Part shown: piece after piece, positions 1 through 12,297 of the stretch
How the letters are laid out: each line of letters starts with the position of its first letter
How positions within the stretch are numbered: the first letter of the stretch is position 1
From: Mortierella sp. BCC40632
Lineage: Eukaryota; Mortierellomycota; Mortierellomycetes; Mortierellales; Mortierellaceae
Assembly: GCA_011634665.1 (NCBI GenBank)
Contig: WAEK01000001.1
Coordinates: forward strand, 1,069,501 to 1,133,500
Reading direction: 5' to 3'
DNA: 64,000 nt
The notes under the pieces: model-generated
Seen by the model: only the letters and a program-made list of their open reading frames with translations
Database searches by the model: none
What the model was told of the DNA's origin: nothing
Translations under genes and position numbers: made by a program

Positions 1-216
1 AAGGACCGAGGTGGTACGAATGCGTTTATTCCTCAGTTGCTCCAGATCTTTGCACTTTTCATGTTCATTGGTCTGTTGTTCACGTACTTTGTTCCAGAGA
101 CAAAGGGCAAGACCTTGGAAGAGCTTTGTGGTGATGATGATTATGCCGTCAAGCAACTTGAACGTGAACGGCCATACCAGAACCCACTCCATGAAGAAAA
201 GGAGGAAGGATTGTAA
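1..216 (+). CDS. MFS transporter, phosphate-permease-like, 3' end only
   Basis: This is the last 71 codons of a gene whose start lies left of the window; frame 1 is open from base 1 to the TAA at 214-216. The visible part is a final hydrophobic segment (about residues 8-32 of the fragment) followed by PETKGKTLEEL, the conserved tail motif of the sugar/phosphate branch of the major facilitator superfamily, and a charged cytosolic tail rich in Glu. The stretch before the last helix (NAFIPQLLQIFALFMF) resembles PHO84-type H+/inorganic phosphate symporters more than hexose carriers, but this is judged from a short fragment. Its role would be uptake at the plasma membrane. A general sugar-transporter-family permease is the main alternative. 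Confidence 0.72.
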   Translation, partial: KDRGGTNAFIPQLLQIFALFMFIGLLFTYFVPETKGKTLEELCGDDDYAVKQLERERPYQNPLHEEKEEGL

Positions 217-298
217 ACCAAAGGCCAAACTCCGCTCAGTTTCCTTTACTCTTCTTCCTCGTGCCAAAAAAAAAAAGTGTATAAAGACCAACTTTTTA

Positions 299-343
<45 letters not shown>

Positions 344-383
344 CGGTCCTACTATGACTTGTATTCCATTTTGATGTCTATAC

Positions 384-427
<44 letters not shown>

Positions 428-861
428 CTCTTGATTACTACTCATACCTCCCATTACCATTACTATTTTACACAGCAATAAACTAAAAACCCCCCACTCA
501 CAAAGGGAAGCCAGTCAGAGATACAATCTCTCACTGGCCATCACTCTTGTAAAGCATACAAAGTACTCAAGATACTCGTCTCCAGACGTATTCCTCCGAT
601 GGTGTTTTTCCTCCCTTTCTTCTTCATATACACGCCCCCTTCTTTCTTTTCATGCTGACTGGTGAGCAGTACACGTTTTTGATTCATCAAAGGAAAAAGG
701 AAGAAAAAAAAAAAAAGATGTGAGCAAGATGGATGGCCGAGTTGGTAACGGGAAAACGGTAACAGAGCGTTCATCCACAAACGTGTTTCCAGTCTTTCTA
801 ATGATTTGAAATATGAATTATTGATAATTTTTTTTCTCGCCATAAAGTACTCTTCTTATGC
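217..861. other. Convergent intergenic spacer with poly-A and (CT)n tracts
   Basis: No gene is visible here. The spacer separates the tail of the MFS permease (plus) from the tail of the NIPA gene (minus). It contains a 41-base A run (300-340) and a (CT)n microsatellite (about 384-424). Apparent open frames are low-complexity Lys/Leu/Ser strings made by these tracts. Confidence 0.7.
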
Positions 862-3800
862 CTAGTATCGTCGAGGAGGTCCCATTGATTGCATCCGCTG
901 CCGCCTCTCTTCATCATCTGTCCATTCTTCTTCCTCATCTTCTGTTCCTTCCTCTCCCTGAAGATGATGATGGTGGTGGTGCTGGTGCTGTGGATACTCA
1001 TCCTCTTCACTATCTCGAAGTTGGGTCAGACCAAGACTCTCCTCATCAAAGGGACTCCGACTCAACAAGGCTCGTTCACGCGAAGGTCGTCCATCTTCTT
1101 CATCCTCCAAATCCCCATTTGTGATGGCACCTGCACTGGTTCCGCTGGTGGATTTATGTCGAAGAGGAAGACCTGAATGATCATCCGAGGTGTATTGAGC
1201 ATTGTTGAGGAGCAAGACTCCTGAGAAAATGGTACCGAATCCACAAAAGAGTGAAACTACGTTGACGGTCGAGGTCGTGTTGAAGCCCTGAAAGAGAATC
1301 ACCGAGGCTGTGATGGTTGCTGTCGTGAACATGACATAATAGATTGGCATTACCCTATAAAAGAGGTTCAGAAAGAGGAAGTTGACTGGTTAGGTTTGCC
1401 TAGTTTTTTTTTTTTTTTTTTTTAGAGAGAGAGAAAGGAGACTCCTCTTTCCCCTGTCATGTTGTATATGCATATGCAACGCCATGATCAACTCGTGCTG
1501 CGTTTTGAGAGAAAGTGAGAAAGAAGAGAGAATGGCCTGGTCAAGCAAAAGACCAGCGGCCCTAGCCCAAACATCTTGGCACGTTGAACCTGAAATACGG
1601 ATGCATTTGCACGAGCAATTGACCCCTTTCTTTCTTTTTTTTTTCTCTCTCTTCCTGCATACTTACACGTTGGTGGAGAAGATGTCGAGAGCCTTGTTAA
1701 AGTAGTTCATCTGGGTCACGATGCAGATACCGACCAAGAAGGCAAAGACATAGGTGGAAGGGTGGGTCAACTGATTCGAGCCCGCAAAGGTCAACTTGAG
1801 AGCAATGCCAAAGCCTTTGCTAGCCATGACAGTGATGGAGCCAACAAAGGAGCAGATGGAGATGTTGACGATAGGGGTTTGGTTGCCATAACGGGGGACG
1901 ACTTTGTAGATCATGAAGACGGAGAAGCAGAGAACAAAGAGACTATACATCATGAACCCTAGATTGTGGAGGGGGGAAGCGTGTTTTGTACTTGGTTAGT
2001 TCCAATCCCATGTCCCATATCTCGTCCCCTTGGAATAGGGAGCGGTGTACGTGTGTGAGTGAGGATTCTCTTTTTTTGAACGTTTTCTTCGTAGACAAGA
2101 GGCAAGCGAGCAACAAAGATTTCCCAAAAAGTGATCTTTTTTTTCTAAACACAACACAGAAACAGAGCCAAAGAAAGAAAAGAAACAAAAATAAAAGCCC
2201 AACCTTAACTCCTTGCCGCTTTCTCTACTTTTTTTCACTCGATATCACGATATCACACAGACACACCCCACCCCCATCCACCTCCTTTCCTAGAATAGGC
2301 TCCTTCTTGGGCGTAGCCATTACAATATTCATTACTAGATCGACAAAGCGCGTATCGCGGAGTGATCTCTTACTCCGAGAGGGAAGGAATAAAAACAGGT
2401 TGACTCCAACACATTTACACACACACACGCACACACACATTGAGCACTATTATGGCCTCCGCATCGCATGACACAATAGGATGATTCTCTCCCCACCAAC
2501 AGAGGTGACGATCGATCCATCCCCTAAGCTTTTCTTTTCCAACCATTATTAATAGACCCAGCTGTCTGGGAGAATGGGAAGGAGGGCGAAGGAGGTGCCA
2601 GTGCGTGTGGCTATGTTGGTCAACTTTTTTCTTTTTTTTTTTGGATCCATGCAACGCACACACAGGCCAGAGTGTCACTTGCATCAGTAGAGGAAGGTAG
2701 GGGGTGAGTTAGGGTAGAGAGGGGAGAGGGGGGGGGGAGGTGGAGGAGTTGGCAGGACCCGCCCTTTTCACCCCTGCCACGTATTCACACACACACTCTC
2801 TTGAAGGAAATTCCTTTAGAATAGACACCAACAAAAGAATTGCGATTTCCATCCTTTTTTTTTTTTTTCTGGTTGATCAAGGATCCAACCAAGTCGTTCC
2901 TTAAGATGACTTGAAAAAGAAAAAGAAGAAGAAGAAGAGAATGTGGTTTTGTGTGTGTTTGCGTGTTTGTGAAAAAAGAGTTGTTAGTTCGATTTGGTTC
3001 GAGTCCTACCTGGATGGAGTGCATAGTCGAGGATCTCGTCGACCGAGTGGATCTCCTTATCCTCGGGCGCATGGAGTACAATGACGACGGACCCAATCAA
3101 ACAAAGCGCACATCCAACTTTACCAACAATCCCCAGTTTCTCGTGCAGAAAGAACGAGGCAAGGACAAGGAAAAAAAAAAAAAAAAAAGTAGGAGAGAAA
3201 GACAAGAGAAAAGAGTAGCTCCGTGAGGTGAGTTTAAAACACATTTTGCGCGGACAAGGAAAAGGAATCTGGAAGACAGGGGTTATTGCAGACATTGAGG
3301 TGTCTTTTTTGACCGAGACTGGTTATGAGCAAGAGAATAAAAAAGACGACACAGGATCAAGTCTTCAGCTGTCAAAGCGATGGCCGATGCGCCATGTGGA
3401 CGCGTGTGTGTCCCAAAAAAAAAAAAGGGCGTTCCAGAGAAAAGCACTATGGAAGAATGAGAAAGGGCTTCGAGTTTGAGAGAGAGAGAGCAACCTACCC
3501 GATAATGACACTAAGAGCCCCGAGAGGGGTGACTAGGATAGCAGGCGCAAATGAGTATGCTGCAAAGTTGGCAATCTCACCTGCGGCCACTGTTTTTTGT
3601 GAGAATTATGGAGAGACAGAGAGAGAGAGCGATAGAGTGATTCAATGGCGGACGGGCGTTGTTGGGCAAAGAGAGAGATGTAGGCGCAGGCGCAGGCGCA
3701 GATGGAGTAGACGCACAGGCACAAAAGTCCAAGAAGAAAAGAAAAGAAAGGAAAAACAAAAAAGCAATGGGATCAGTTCATCTATTATGCAATCCATCCA

Positions 3801-4123
3801 TGGACCATGTCCACATGGAATGACCGTGCGAGGAGCGAGATTCGATAGTGTCTTTAGAAGAACAAAAAAAAAAAAAAAAAGAAATAGCGGCATCTGTATT
3901 TACTTGTGAGCATGCCGAGGAGCCAGATCGGGTTCCGAAGAAAAAGGTACTGATCCGAGGCAGATCCAGAACCGCTGTGACGAGAGGTCGAGTCGATGAG
4001 ACCCTTTTTGGTAATGACAAACGAGATGCCGATCATGAGTGAGGAAGAGACGGCGAGCATCAGTCCAACATATTTGTCGTGCTGAGCATCAACCCCGGCC
4101 GTAGACATGGACGCGTCCGCCAT
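862..4123 (-). CDS. NIPA-type magnesium transporter (DUF803 family)
   Basis: Multi-spanning Mg2+ transporter of the NIPA family, expected in plasma or endosomal membrane. Minus-strand exons: 4123-3904, 3589-3499, about 3167-3010, 1958-1667 and 1354-862, giving 417 residues in one frame. Family blocks occur in order: [17 protein letters not shown] (residues about 26-42), [31 protein letters not shown] with [33 protein letters not shown], and a final [12 protein letters not shown] helix. The C-terminal tail is acidic with a His run (HHHHHH) that could bind metal. The start at 4123 is the first ATG in frame. The acceptor of exon 3 has no AG: a T run and CCTT precede the coding part, although the phase fits. 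The intron at 1959-3009 is about 1.05 kb, far longer than its neighbours. It is divergent from the GDT1-like gene. Confidence 0.9.
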
Positions 4124-5517
4124 GGAGTGAGGAGGCGCTGCTGTGAGAGGAGGAAGAGAGGTGGGGAAGAAGAGGAGGGGCGGAGAAGGCAAGTAGGGAA
4201 CGAGGAGGAGGACAGAAAGGAAGGGGCGTGAATGCAGAAAGAGTGAGAGAGAGTGAGAGAGAGACAGAGAGACAAAGAAAGAAAGAAAGGGAAGGAGAAG
4301 AAAGAAAGAAAGAGTAAATGCAGTTGGAAAGGTAAATGTCGTTTGGGTGTGGGGATTAGGGTCAAGTGAGTGAATAAGAGTGAACGAGAGAGAATGAGAG
4401 AGAATGAGAGAGGTGTGGAGAAGAAAGGAAAAAAGAAGAGACGGCTTTTTTTCACTGCAGGATAAAAAGAAGAAAAGGCACCATCAGGGCACAGCTCTTG
4501 TGATTGCCAAGAGAATGAAGAGAGTAAGAGCAAATGAAGAAAGCAATCGATGCATCGCAATGCATTGCAATGCGGTCCATTTATTGTGTTCTGTCTCTGC
4601 TTGTATGATGAGTGAGAGAGTGAGAGAGTGAGAAAAAGTATACGAGAGCGGATACCGAATATCAGAAGGGATCAGGGTCTGTTCTGATATTCTCTCTATC
4701 TCTCTCTCTCTCTCTCTCTCGGTCGCTCTCTTCTCTTCTCTCTCTGTCTAGTGTGCCTGTGGACAGTCTCGAGATGGACAGTGGCCTATTTATAGCCCGT
4801 GGGACAACTGCTGGACACACACACATTCACACATACACAGGCACCAGGTTGCACCAGCCCATCGGACACACGCACACAGACAGTACAAGAGACTCTCCGT
4901 GGGCCAGCCACGTTGCTCTGGAGAGGAGGCATGGAGCGGATCAGGGGAGGGGATGGACTAACAAGAATGAGAGAGAGAGAGAGAGAGAGAGAAAGAAAGA
5001 AAGAAAGAGAAAGAAAGAAAGAAAGAAAGAAAGGGAGAGTAAAAAAAAAAAAAAAAAGAGAGAAAGAAAGAAAGAGAGTGTGGCTCAGGGAGAGCTTAAC
5101 CAAGATGAGATGAGATGAGATGAGATAAACTTTTTTCTCTTTTTTCTTCCCTCTTATGAAGAAAAAAGAGAGAGGAAGAGAGAGGAGAGAGAGATAGAGT
5201 GTTCCTTCTTTCCTTTCTCCCCTTCTTTCTTTCTTTCTCTCTTTCTTTCTCTCAAAGAGAGAGAGAGAGAGAGAGAGAGAGTGAGAGAGAGAGAGAACTT
5301 CTTTCTTTCTTTTCACTTTCTTTCTGATTCTCTCTCTCCTCTCTTTTTTTTTCTCCATCAACATCTTTCCTCATGCCATCTCCCCGCTCCATCCTAATCC
5401 CCTTCTCCAGAGAGTACCATCCACACGACGATCAACCCCTGCCAGAGAAATCTCGGCTTTTTTTATTTTTACTTTTATTTTACATAATATTTCAAGAACA
5501 GCACCCCCCCTTTCTCA

Positions 5518-5548
<31 letters not shown>

Positions 5549-5559
5549 CACACCCCGCC
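4124..5559. promoter_or_regulatory. Divergent intergenic region (NIPA / GDT1) rich in GA and CT tracts
   Basis: This 1.4 kb lies between two divergent start codons and must hold both promoters. It contains long purine or pyrimidine blocks: GA-rich 4212-4310, (CT)n at about 4690-4745, mixed GAAA/GA at 4968-5090, and an inverted pyrimidine then GA block at 5190-5300. A CT run (about 5515-5544) ends only 16 bases before the GDT1-like ATG. I see no gene; open frames here are repeat translations such as Arg-Glu or Leu-Ser strings. Confidence 0.6.
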
Positions 5560-7172
5560 ATGCCAGGAATGCCGAAACTTAGGCGGCCACTGGCCCTGAT
5601 GGTTGCTTCCATCCTCATTTGCCTTCTCATCGCCACTCTTCACACTCCAGTCGTCGGTGCTTCTCCATCCCCTGCACCGCCTGTCGACGACGAAGGATCC
5701 AAACTTGAAGTCGTAAGTTCATCCTTGTCCTTGTTTTTTTTTGACTCTGGTTTCATCTTGTATCATCATCGTTATCATCTTCATCATCAAATCTCTGTTC
5801 CAAAAAGAGATCCTGTCTTCCTTACCTTACCCATCTCTCTCTTTTCCTTGTCATGAACCTCGTTGATAGTATTCTCATGACCTCAGGGAAGACTTTGAGG
5901 GCGCTTCAGGATCATTCTCAAAAGACGCGACCAACAACCTTCAGAGCAGCAGTGGCAAGATCGTGGACGAGTTTGGCGAATATGGCGGCGAGGACATCAA
6001 CGCTGATCCTGACAGCAACTCAGGCTCTAACACTAGTCCCTCGATCGACCTGAACACCGAGGAGGCTCAGTCGTTCTTCCTTTCGTTAGCGATGATCATG
6101 GTTTCTGAGATTGGAGACAAGACCTTCTTGATTGCTGCCATCATGGCCATGAAGCACCCCCGTCTCCTCGTTTTCTCTGCTGCCTTGTCCGCACTCGCAG
6201 TCATGTCCGTTCTCTCAGCAGCCTTTGGCCACGCTGTCCCGAACCTCATCCCCAAGACATACACAAACTACCTTGCGGGACTCTTGTTCTTTTGCTTTGG
6301 CATCCGTATGTTCTACGATGGCTACAACATGACCGAGGAAGATGAAAAGCACGAGCTCGAGGAGGTCACTCAGGAACTGCAGGACAAGGAGGATCTTGAA
6401 CTCTTGGAACGTGCAGAGGCCGGTTCAGCCGTCTCTCCTTCTGGTGACTCTGCCAAGACTGCAAACATGGACGAGGATGCTCAGGACAACTCGACCCTTG
6501 TGGGCGGTGCCTCTGAAGAACCTGAACTAAAGAAGAAGAAAAAGAAGGATGATGCTTCCTCGGGTCTAGTCAACTTGTGCCAACTGCTCTTCTCGCCTGT
6601 CTTTGTCCAGACCTTTATCATGACGTTCCTGGCCGAGTGGGGAGACCGCTCCCAGATCTCTACCATTGCCCTGGCGGCAGCACATGTGAGTTTTTTTTTC
6701 TTTGTCAACCAAACACGCACCCCTACCCCGCATTTGCCAGAGCATGTTCCTTCTTTTTTTTCTCCTGTGTGCGCCTCTCGTGCGACCACGTCGTGTGGAC
6801 TGACTGTTGCCTTGATTACAAGTGGGCTCTTCTGATCTTTCTGCCCCCCTCCTGTCTCTGGAACAATATACCGCCAAAAGCCTTCCAGCCGTTGTCTCTT
6901 CATAACTAACCATTTAACGCCCAAAAAAATGCTCTCTTTCTTTCTCTATTCTCGCTTATAGGACATGGTGTGGGTCTCTATCGGCTCTGTCCTTGGCCAC
7001 TCTCTCTGCACAGGAGTCGCCGTCATCGGAGGAAGGATGCTCGCCACCCGCATCTCTGTCCGCACAGGTAAGAAAAAAAAAAAAAAAAAAGGAGATATCT
7101 TTTTCCACATTCTGTCGAAAACACCAGGTATCCCGTCCACTGACTTTTTTTTTTTTTTTTTTTTTCCTTTTC

Positions 7173-7203
<31 letters not shown>

Positions 7204-7284
7204 TCCTTTCTAGTGACGATTGCTGGAGCTGTGGTGTTCGAGATCTTTGCCTTTGTATCTCTTTATGAATCCCTTTACGAATAG
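5560..7284 (+). CDS. GDT1: GDT1/TMEM165-family Mn2+/Ca2+ transporter
   Basis: Golgi-type cation/H+ exchanger (UPF0016 family) supplying Mn2+ for glycosylation and buffering Ca2+. Exons 5560-5712, 5870-6685, 6962-7067 and 7214-7284 give 381 residues with all phases consistent. An N-terminal signal peptide is visible (basic start, hydrophobic 10-30, cleavage near residue 34). Both family signature motifs are intact: SEIGDKTF (Glu131, Asp134) and AEWGDRSQ (Glu307, Asp310), each at the start of a three-helix half. The loop between halves is acidic and ends in a Lys run (about residues 200-280). The acceptor at 5868-5869 (TAG) was chosen over the CAG at 5884-5886 because only it keeps phase. Intron 3 contains poly-A, poly-T and (CT)n tracts just before its acceptor. 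The neighbouring gene is another divalent-cation transporter. Confidence 0.93.
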
Positions 7285-8292
7285 ATTATTGAGTGTATTT
7301 TTTTTTCCACTACTAAAGTTGCTTTATTTTTTGCTACAGCCTAAGCTCTGGTACCCAATGAATGAATAAAAAAAAAAAAAAAAAAAATAGACTTGTTTTA
7401 TTTCTGTCATACCCAACCTTCTTTGTCGCGTCGTCAGACCTTGTGGCGGCTCGCTCTTCACAAAAGCGAATAGACGACGCCCAAAAGGATAGGAGAGATC
7501 GACGCCAGGATCCATTATGCACTTGGAACTCTCACTCTTTTGATAATATGCTTTGGTCTATGGCTCAATGAACAATTGAGGCATCTGGACGGAATCGGGC
7601 TCATCATCCGACACTGGCAATCTCATCACTGTTACCTTTATTAACAAATTTAATAATAGTGGAGGAATTAGATCTTCTCCTCCTTCCTCCTCCGCTTCCT
7701 CCCCTGGCGCCCATTCGTCCTCTCAATAGTGTCATGAGACGGGATAGTCATACCAATAAAGATGGAAGAGTGCTACTATTGGCTAAAACAAGTCTTTTTT
7801 TTTGTTTTATTAAGAAGCAATTGAAAATTTTTTATATCTGGTATTGCCTCTACTACCCCTTGACAAGGACTATAGAGAGAAAAAGAAAGATTGAAAAGTG
7901 TTTTCCCTGGTAATTGATGTCCTGTTCCATGGATGGCACTCATATCTTGAATACCTCCTGTTGCAAAGGGGGGAACTTCCTCATACCAGAGTTCTTTCTA
8001 AGGAAACTTTCCTCAGCCCTTTTCTTCTTTCTCCTTCTTCCCCCCATTCTGATAACCTGCCGTAGGTGTGGTCCATTGTATTATTTGAATCAAAAGGTCT
8101 GGTCTGCACCCCTGGTTCCTAGCTTCAAGAGAATGAGCAGTTGCCTGTGGCAATTGTGGCGCGTAGTGCGTAGGTGACAGAGAGGAGAGAATCGCTAAAA
8201 AAAAAAAAAGTGCCTATGCAGATGATTGAAGGATCCACCGACCAGACGGGCATTCATCTGAAAAAAAAAAATAAGAAAGATGATTTTCAAGA

Positions 8293-8325
<33 letters not shown>

Positions 8326-9059
8326 TCATTCTCCTCGGACACAATTGAGGAGTAAAGCGAGGTAGCGAATCCAGTAGCAAAGAGTCGTGTGAAGAAAAAG
8401 AGTAGGATGGACTTCGCCCAAAGTGAAACCTTAATCTCCGAAGTACAAGACTTTATACACCTTCCAATTCGCTTTTTTTTTTTTTTTTTTTTTTTTAATT
8501 ATTGCTGTTACTAGAAGAGCATCCATGGAGTTGACTCTGTTTTTGAGCTCCCGGACTACTGGAACGGCTCTATTTCCTTTGACGACTCCCATAGCCTTGG
8601 GCTGTTGATTGTACCATTCTAAAATGTTCAGATAGGGCGACTCATTCTCCTTCATGAAGGCGACCATTTCTCTGAACTTTTTTTTTTTTTTTTTTTTTTC
8701 CCTTTTTCTTCTTCTTCTTCTAATTCGGGTCTATTGTTCGTCAGAATGGCAGATTGCTATTTTGGTTCCCCTTCAAATCTCATTCATATCTGGTCATGGG
8801 TATAACAGTAAAAGGGGGAAAAACAGGGTCTTTTTATTGATCTGGCACCAGGAGAGATTTATATTTTTATAGATTGGGTACCTTAATAATAATAAAAAAA
8901 AAAAAAAAAAAAGAGCATACCTCTCTTGGCTATCTCTGGACTCCTCATCGTTCTTTCACAGAGAGGAAACCCAAAGACGCCTTAATACTATCACTATTAC
9001 ACATGGATTTTTGTTCTCTGAAGCGTCCACCGAACCATTATCCTTCACTGAATAGCGAA

Positions 9060-9092
<33 letters not shown>

Positions 9093-11088
9093 CCTGTGTA
9101 CTCTTTCTTCTTTTAATCTCACGAGCCCTACCATTGTTCACCAGCAATCCCACCTCACACCACCATCTCCTTTTATTTGGTAACAGCTGTCCTACCGGAT
9201 GTAAACGTCTCTTCTGGCTCTCTATTTAAGTTCCTATTATTTCGACTTGGGGTTGAAAATGGTGTGATCTACTACAGTGTATCATCGATGTTGGCTCCTA
9301 GACGGATTTCCATCATTCCGATAGAACGACCAGTTTGGTTCTAGTTCTCAGAGTCACTTGTGGGTCCTCTTTTTTTTTTTTTTTACTTGATTCGGTTTGC
9401 CTCTTAGTTGTAAAGTCGATAAGTAGCTTGATCCAGGTGAGTTGGATGACTGATGGTGGTTTGTATATGACTTTGCGCTTTACCCAACCCTTTAGATTTA
9501 AGAGTACTACGAGAGTAGAAGTTGATTTGTTCCATTGAGTGGAGAAAAGGTGTAAAATAGTATTGAATAAACAGGGGAATTAACTGCAATCATACCTCAT
9601 TATGAGCATGAATTTGAAAAGCGAGTTTGTCCAGGGTTGGAGCTTTGAACCCAACGGGGCGTGAACTCCTGGCTCACCATTGCGGCGATAGACTGTGAGA
9701 AAAAGGATTGCTTTGGATCAAGGTCCACAGTTTGGCCGCGATCCTGGAGCACAACAGTGGCCTGCGGGTGTTCCCGTCAAAGCGAGGGTGTGTTAAATGA
9801 GTTGGTTTCTACATTGGGGGCAGGATTGGGGCAAGGGATGGGATGGAGAAAAGAAACAGGGTGAGGAAGAAGTTTTATAAAAAAAAAAAAGTGGATGTCG
9901 AATATCACACTTTTTTTTTTTTTTTTTTTTAAGGCACTCGGAAGCATCGGGAAAAAAGTGTGCTATCCAAGGTGTCTCTGGGAATCGCCTCAAAGCGAGG
10001 TTGGAACAACGGTTAGTGCTATGGACATGAATACAGGGTTCTTCTAAAGGCTTTGGGAGTCGGCAGCTAACAATGGTCAATCTCTCTTCTATGATAGGGT
10101 TGATCCTCCTCAGCGCTCAGCCTCTCGGGTCACTCACTTTGGGATCATTGGACCATGGCTGCTGGATTCCATACCGCTTAAACCCCGCTAGACTATTTCT
10201 CCTTCGATGGGTAGTACATCTCTACGAAGCAAACCCCCCTCCCAGGGATACATGTTTTCCTCGGCAACCAACAACACATGGTCAGAGTGTCCATCCACCG
10301 CCTTGCCTGCGGAATAGAGAACAGACCTTTCTACCGCTCGATAACCTCCATTTTGTTACATCAAGATACACAGCAAACAATACCAGTCATCAAACAAAGA
10401 AGATGAATTCCACCCGCTCTGGAGAGAGAAATCATGCGTGTTGTCGTCTGAACGGCAGGAATGTTGGTTGGCGTCTGTGTGGTGGTGGTAGTTCGCCCGT
10501 TTTTCACTCTCCTTGCACCTGGATTCATGCATGAGCATGAACTCAAAGCTGACAGGAGAAACGGGACCAAGGATGTAGGGAGGGAACAAGGGGGAGAGGA
10601 GTAGGCTGAGAAACAGCAGGTTGACCATGCTGCCAAAAAAAAAAAAAAAAAAAATAGGGGTCATGGTCATGACTACCTACAAACATGGGGTTTTTTTTTC
10701 TTCTTGCACCCGACCAGCGTTGCTCCCCCCCCCCCACCCCTTTCCTTCAACATCTTTATCTCTCTTCCACTTCCACTTCCTCTTTCCTCTCTTTGCGTCC
10801 TCTTGCCCCCTTCCCTGTTCCGCCTTCATTCTCTCCCTCGACCTTCACCCCTCCTCCCTTCTCTCGGCAGGTCCCATAACCACACCGGCTACTCTACCCT
10901 CTACTATCGCACTCTATCATTCCCTGCCCAACAAGTCTATCGTCTATCCCTCTGTGAAGCATATTCACGATTCATACTGACCTCTTGACAGCCCTATCCA
11001 CCAAAACCACACTCCCTTTTTATTTTATACCAAAAAAGAGCGCAAACAGTTCAAGAGATCGACAGCTGCCACAGTTGTAATATACACC
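7285..11088. other. 3.8 kb region without a supported gene
   Basis: No open frame here shows a family I recognise. The region holds many long A or T runs (7369-7387, 8474-8496, 8679-8699, 9061-9092, 9911-9930, 10635-10654) and a (CT)n at about 8299-8323. One minus-strand stretch (8667-8431) reads as ordinary protein (ESPYLNILEWYNQQP, then NRAVPVVRELKNRVNSMDA) with no start or partner exon, and could be a decayed gene or transposon piece. Bases 10690-11088 are pyrimidine-rich and probably the promoter and leader of the next gene. Confidence 0.5.
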
Positions 11089-12233
11089 ATGGGATTTGCA
11101 TTTTGGACCAAAAAGGCCCCTCCTCCATTGACCCATGAATACCAAGAGTCCGTGGCGAATAAGGTGCGAGATATCCTGACGGGTCAAGAGCAGCCTTCTG
11201 CTCAATCTCATCGTAACAAGGCTGCACTCAAGGCGCTCCAACAGCCAGAGGCTCTTGCAGGAGTCATCGAGATCCTCAAGACCATGCCAGAGCCATGTCC
11301 TCGCGTAGATGGATGGGAAACAGATGAAGGTGTTGGGTTTGATACCGAGGACGAAAGAGAGAGTCAAAAGGCAAGAAAGGGCAAGGACAAAGGCAAAGGC
11401 AGAGACAAAGGCAAGGCCAAGGCCAAGGCTAGTCAATCAACAGAAGCCATCCCAAGTACTCATAGTATGGGAAATTTGGCTCAAAAGGCAGAGTCTACTC
11501 CAGCACTTGTCACAGGACCAGGACAGGTCAAGGCCGTGAATGCACCTGACGGAAAAACCATCGTTGCGGCGACTACTATTGCAGCTGCGGCTGCTACCAC
11601 TGCAGCAGCTTCTACACTTGCATTGACCGTTGGACGTCGAAGAGGTGCCAAAGTCAAGGCTGAACAGGACAAGACCAAGTCTACGACCATCACAAAGACA
11701 ACTGTCAAGTTCCGACCTGCCAAGGGAACCGTATCCAGTCATGCGTAAGGCGGCTTTTTATTTTTTATTTTTATTTTTATTTTTTGCAACATCTCTTCCT
11801 TTGGATAGTGTCGAACAGCTACTAATGATTCTCTCTCCCGCTCTCCCTCTACGATACCTTTTTTTCTTTTCTTTTCTCTTTTTTGTTTGTAAATAGATAC
11901 TGGTGGGGTTATGAGATCTTCATTCCAGAAGAGGCCTTGTCAAGGATTGGATCCGCACAGGATGTATCGACAGCGTTCCTCACTTTTCTGGGTTCTGTCG
12001 GTCTGGTCGTTCCAGCGATTGTGCCTTTCCTCGGTTACATTGCAGCCTATGTAGGACTTGAGTTTGCAGTGATCAAGGCTCAGAACGAAGGCAAAGGTGT
12101 TATTTTGGCAAGTACCTGGCTTGTCCCCGTCGCATTGGTTCCTCGAGCATGGGATGTAGAAGAAGAAGAAGAAGGAGAAGAAGGTGGTGGGGATGAAGAG
12201 GTGACAGAGGTTATTCATGTCACGGAGGAGTAA
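11089..12233 (+). CDS. Unrecognised two-exon protein with Lys/Ala-rich middle and hydrophobic C-terminal segment
   Basis: I do not recognise this family. Exons 11089-11744 and 11897-12233 join in phase (GC+A) to give 330 residues. The N-terminus (MGFAFWTKK) is followed by a helical, charged region to about residue 85, then a Lys/Gly/Ala low-complexity segment (KGKDKGKGRDKGKAKAKA) and an Ala/Thr-rich hydrophobic stretch around residues 160-185 that ends in a GRRRG basic patch. Exon 2 begins with aromatic residues (YWWGYEIFIPEEAL) and carries a second hydrophobic block of two possible helices (FLGSVGLVVPAIVPFLGYIAAYVGL), then an acidic Glu-rich tail. The layout suggests a membrane-associated protein with basic and acidic cytosolic arms, which is inference only. 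It ends 64 bases from the convergent ATP12 stop. Confidence 0.75.
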
Positions 12234-12297
12234 TACAAATATATATATATCATAATTGAACAAATCAACGTACTTTCAATGCACATTAAAAAGCACT

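Noticed and set aside
4124..4192. Upstream extension of the NIPA protein (MPSPPLL...)
   Set aside because: It would start with TTG; the first ATG is at 4123 and the extension is low-complexity Pro/Ser.
4786..5364. Long open frames of Arg-Glu-Lys or Leu-Ser repeats
   Set aside because: They translate GA/CT microsatellites and carry no protein-like segment.
9600..9665. tRNA-like T-arm text (GTTGGGTTCAAAGCTCCAAC on the minus strand)
   Set aside because: The loop is ten bases, and no acceptor, D or anticodon stems can be drawn around it.
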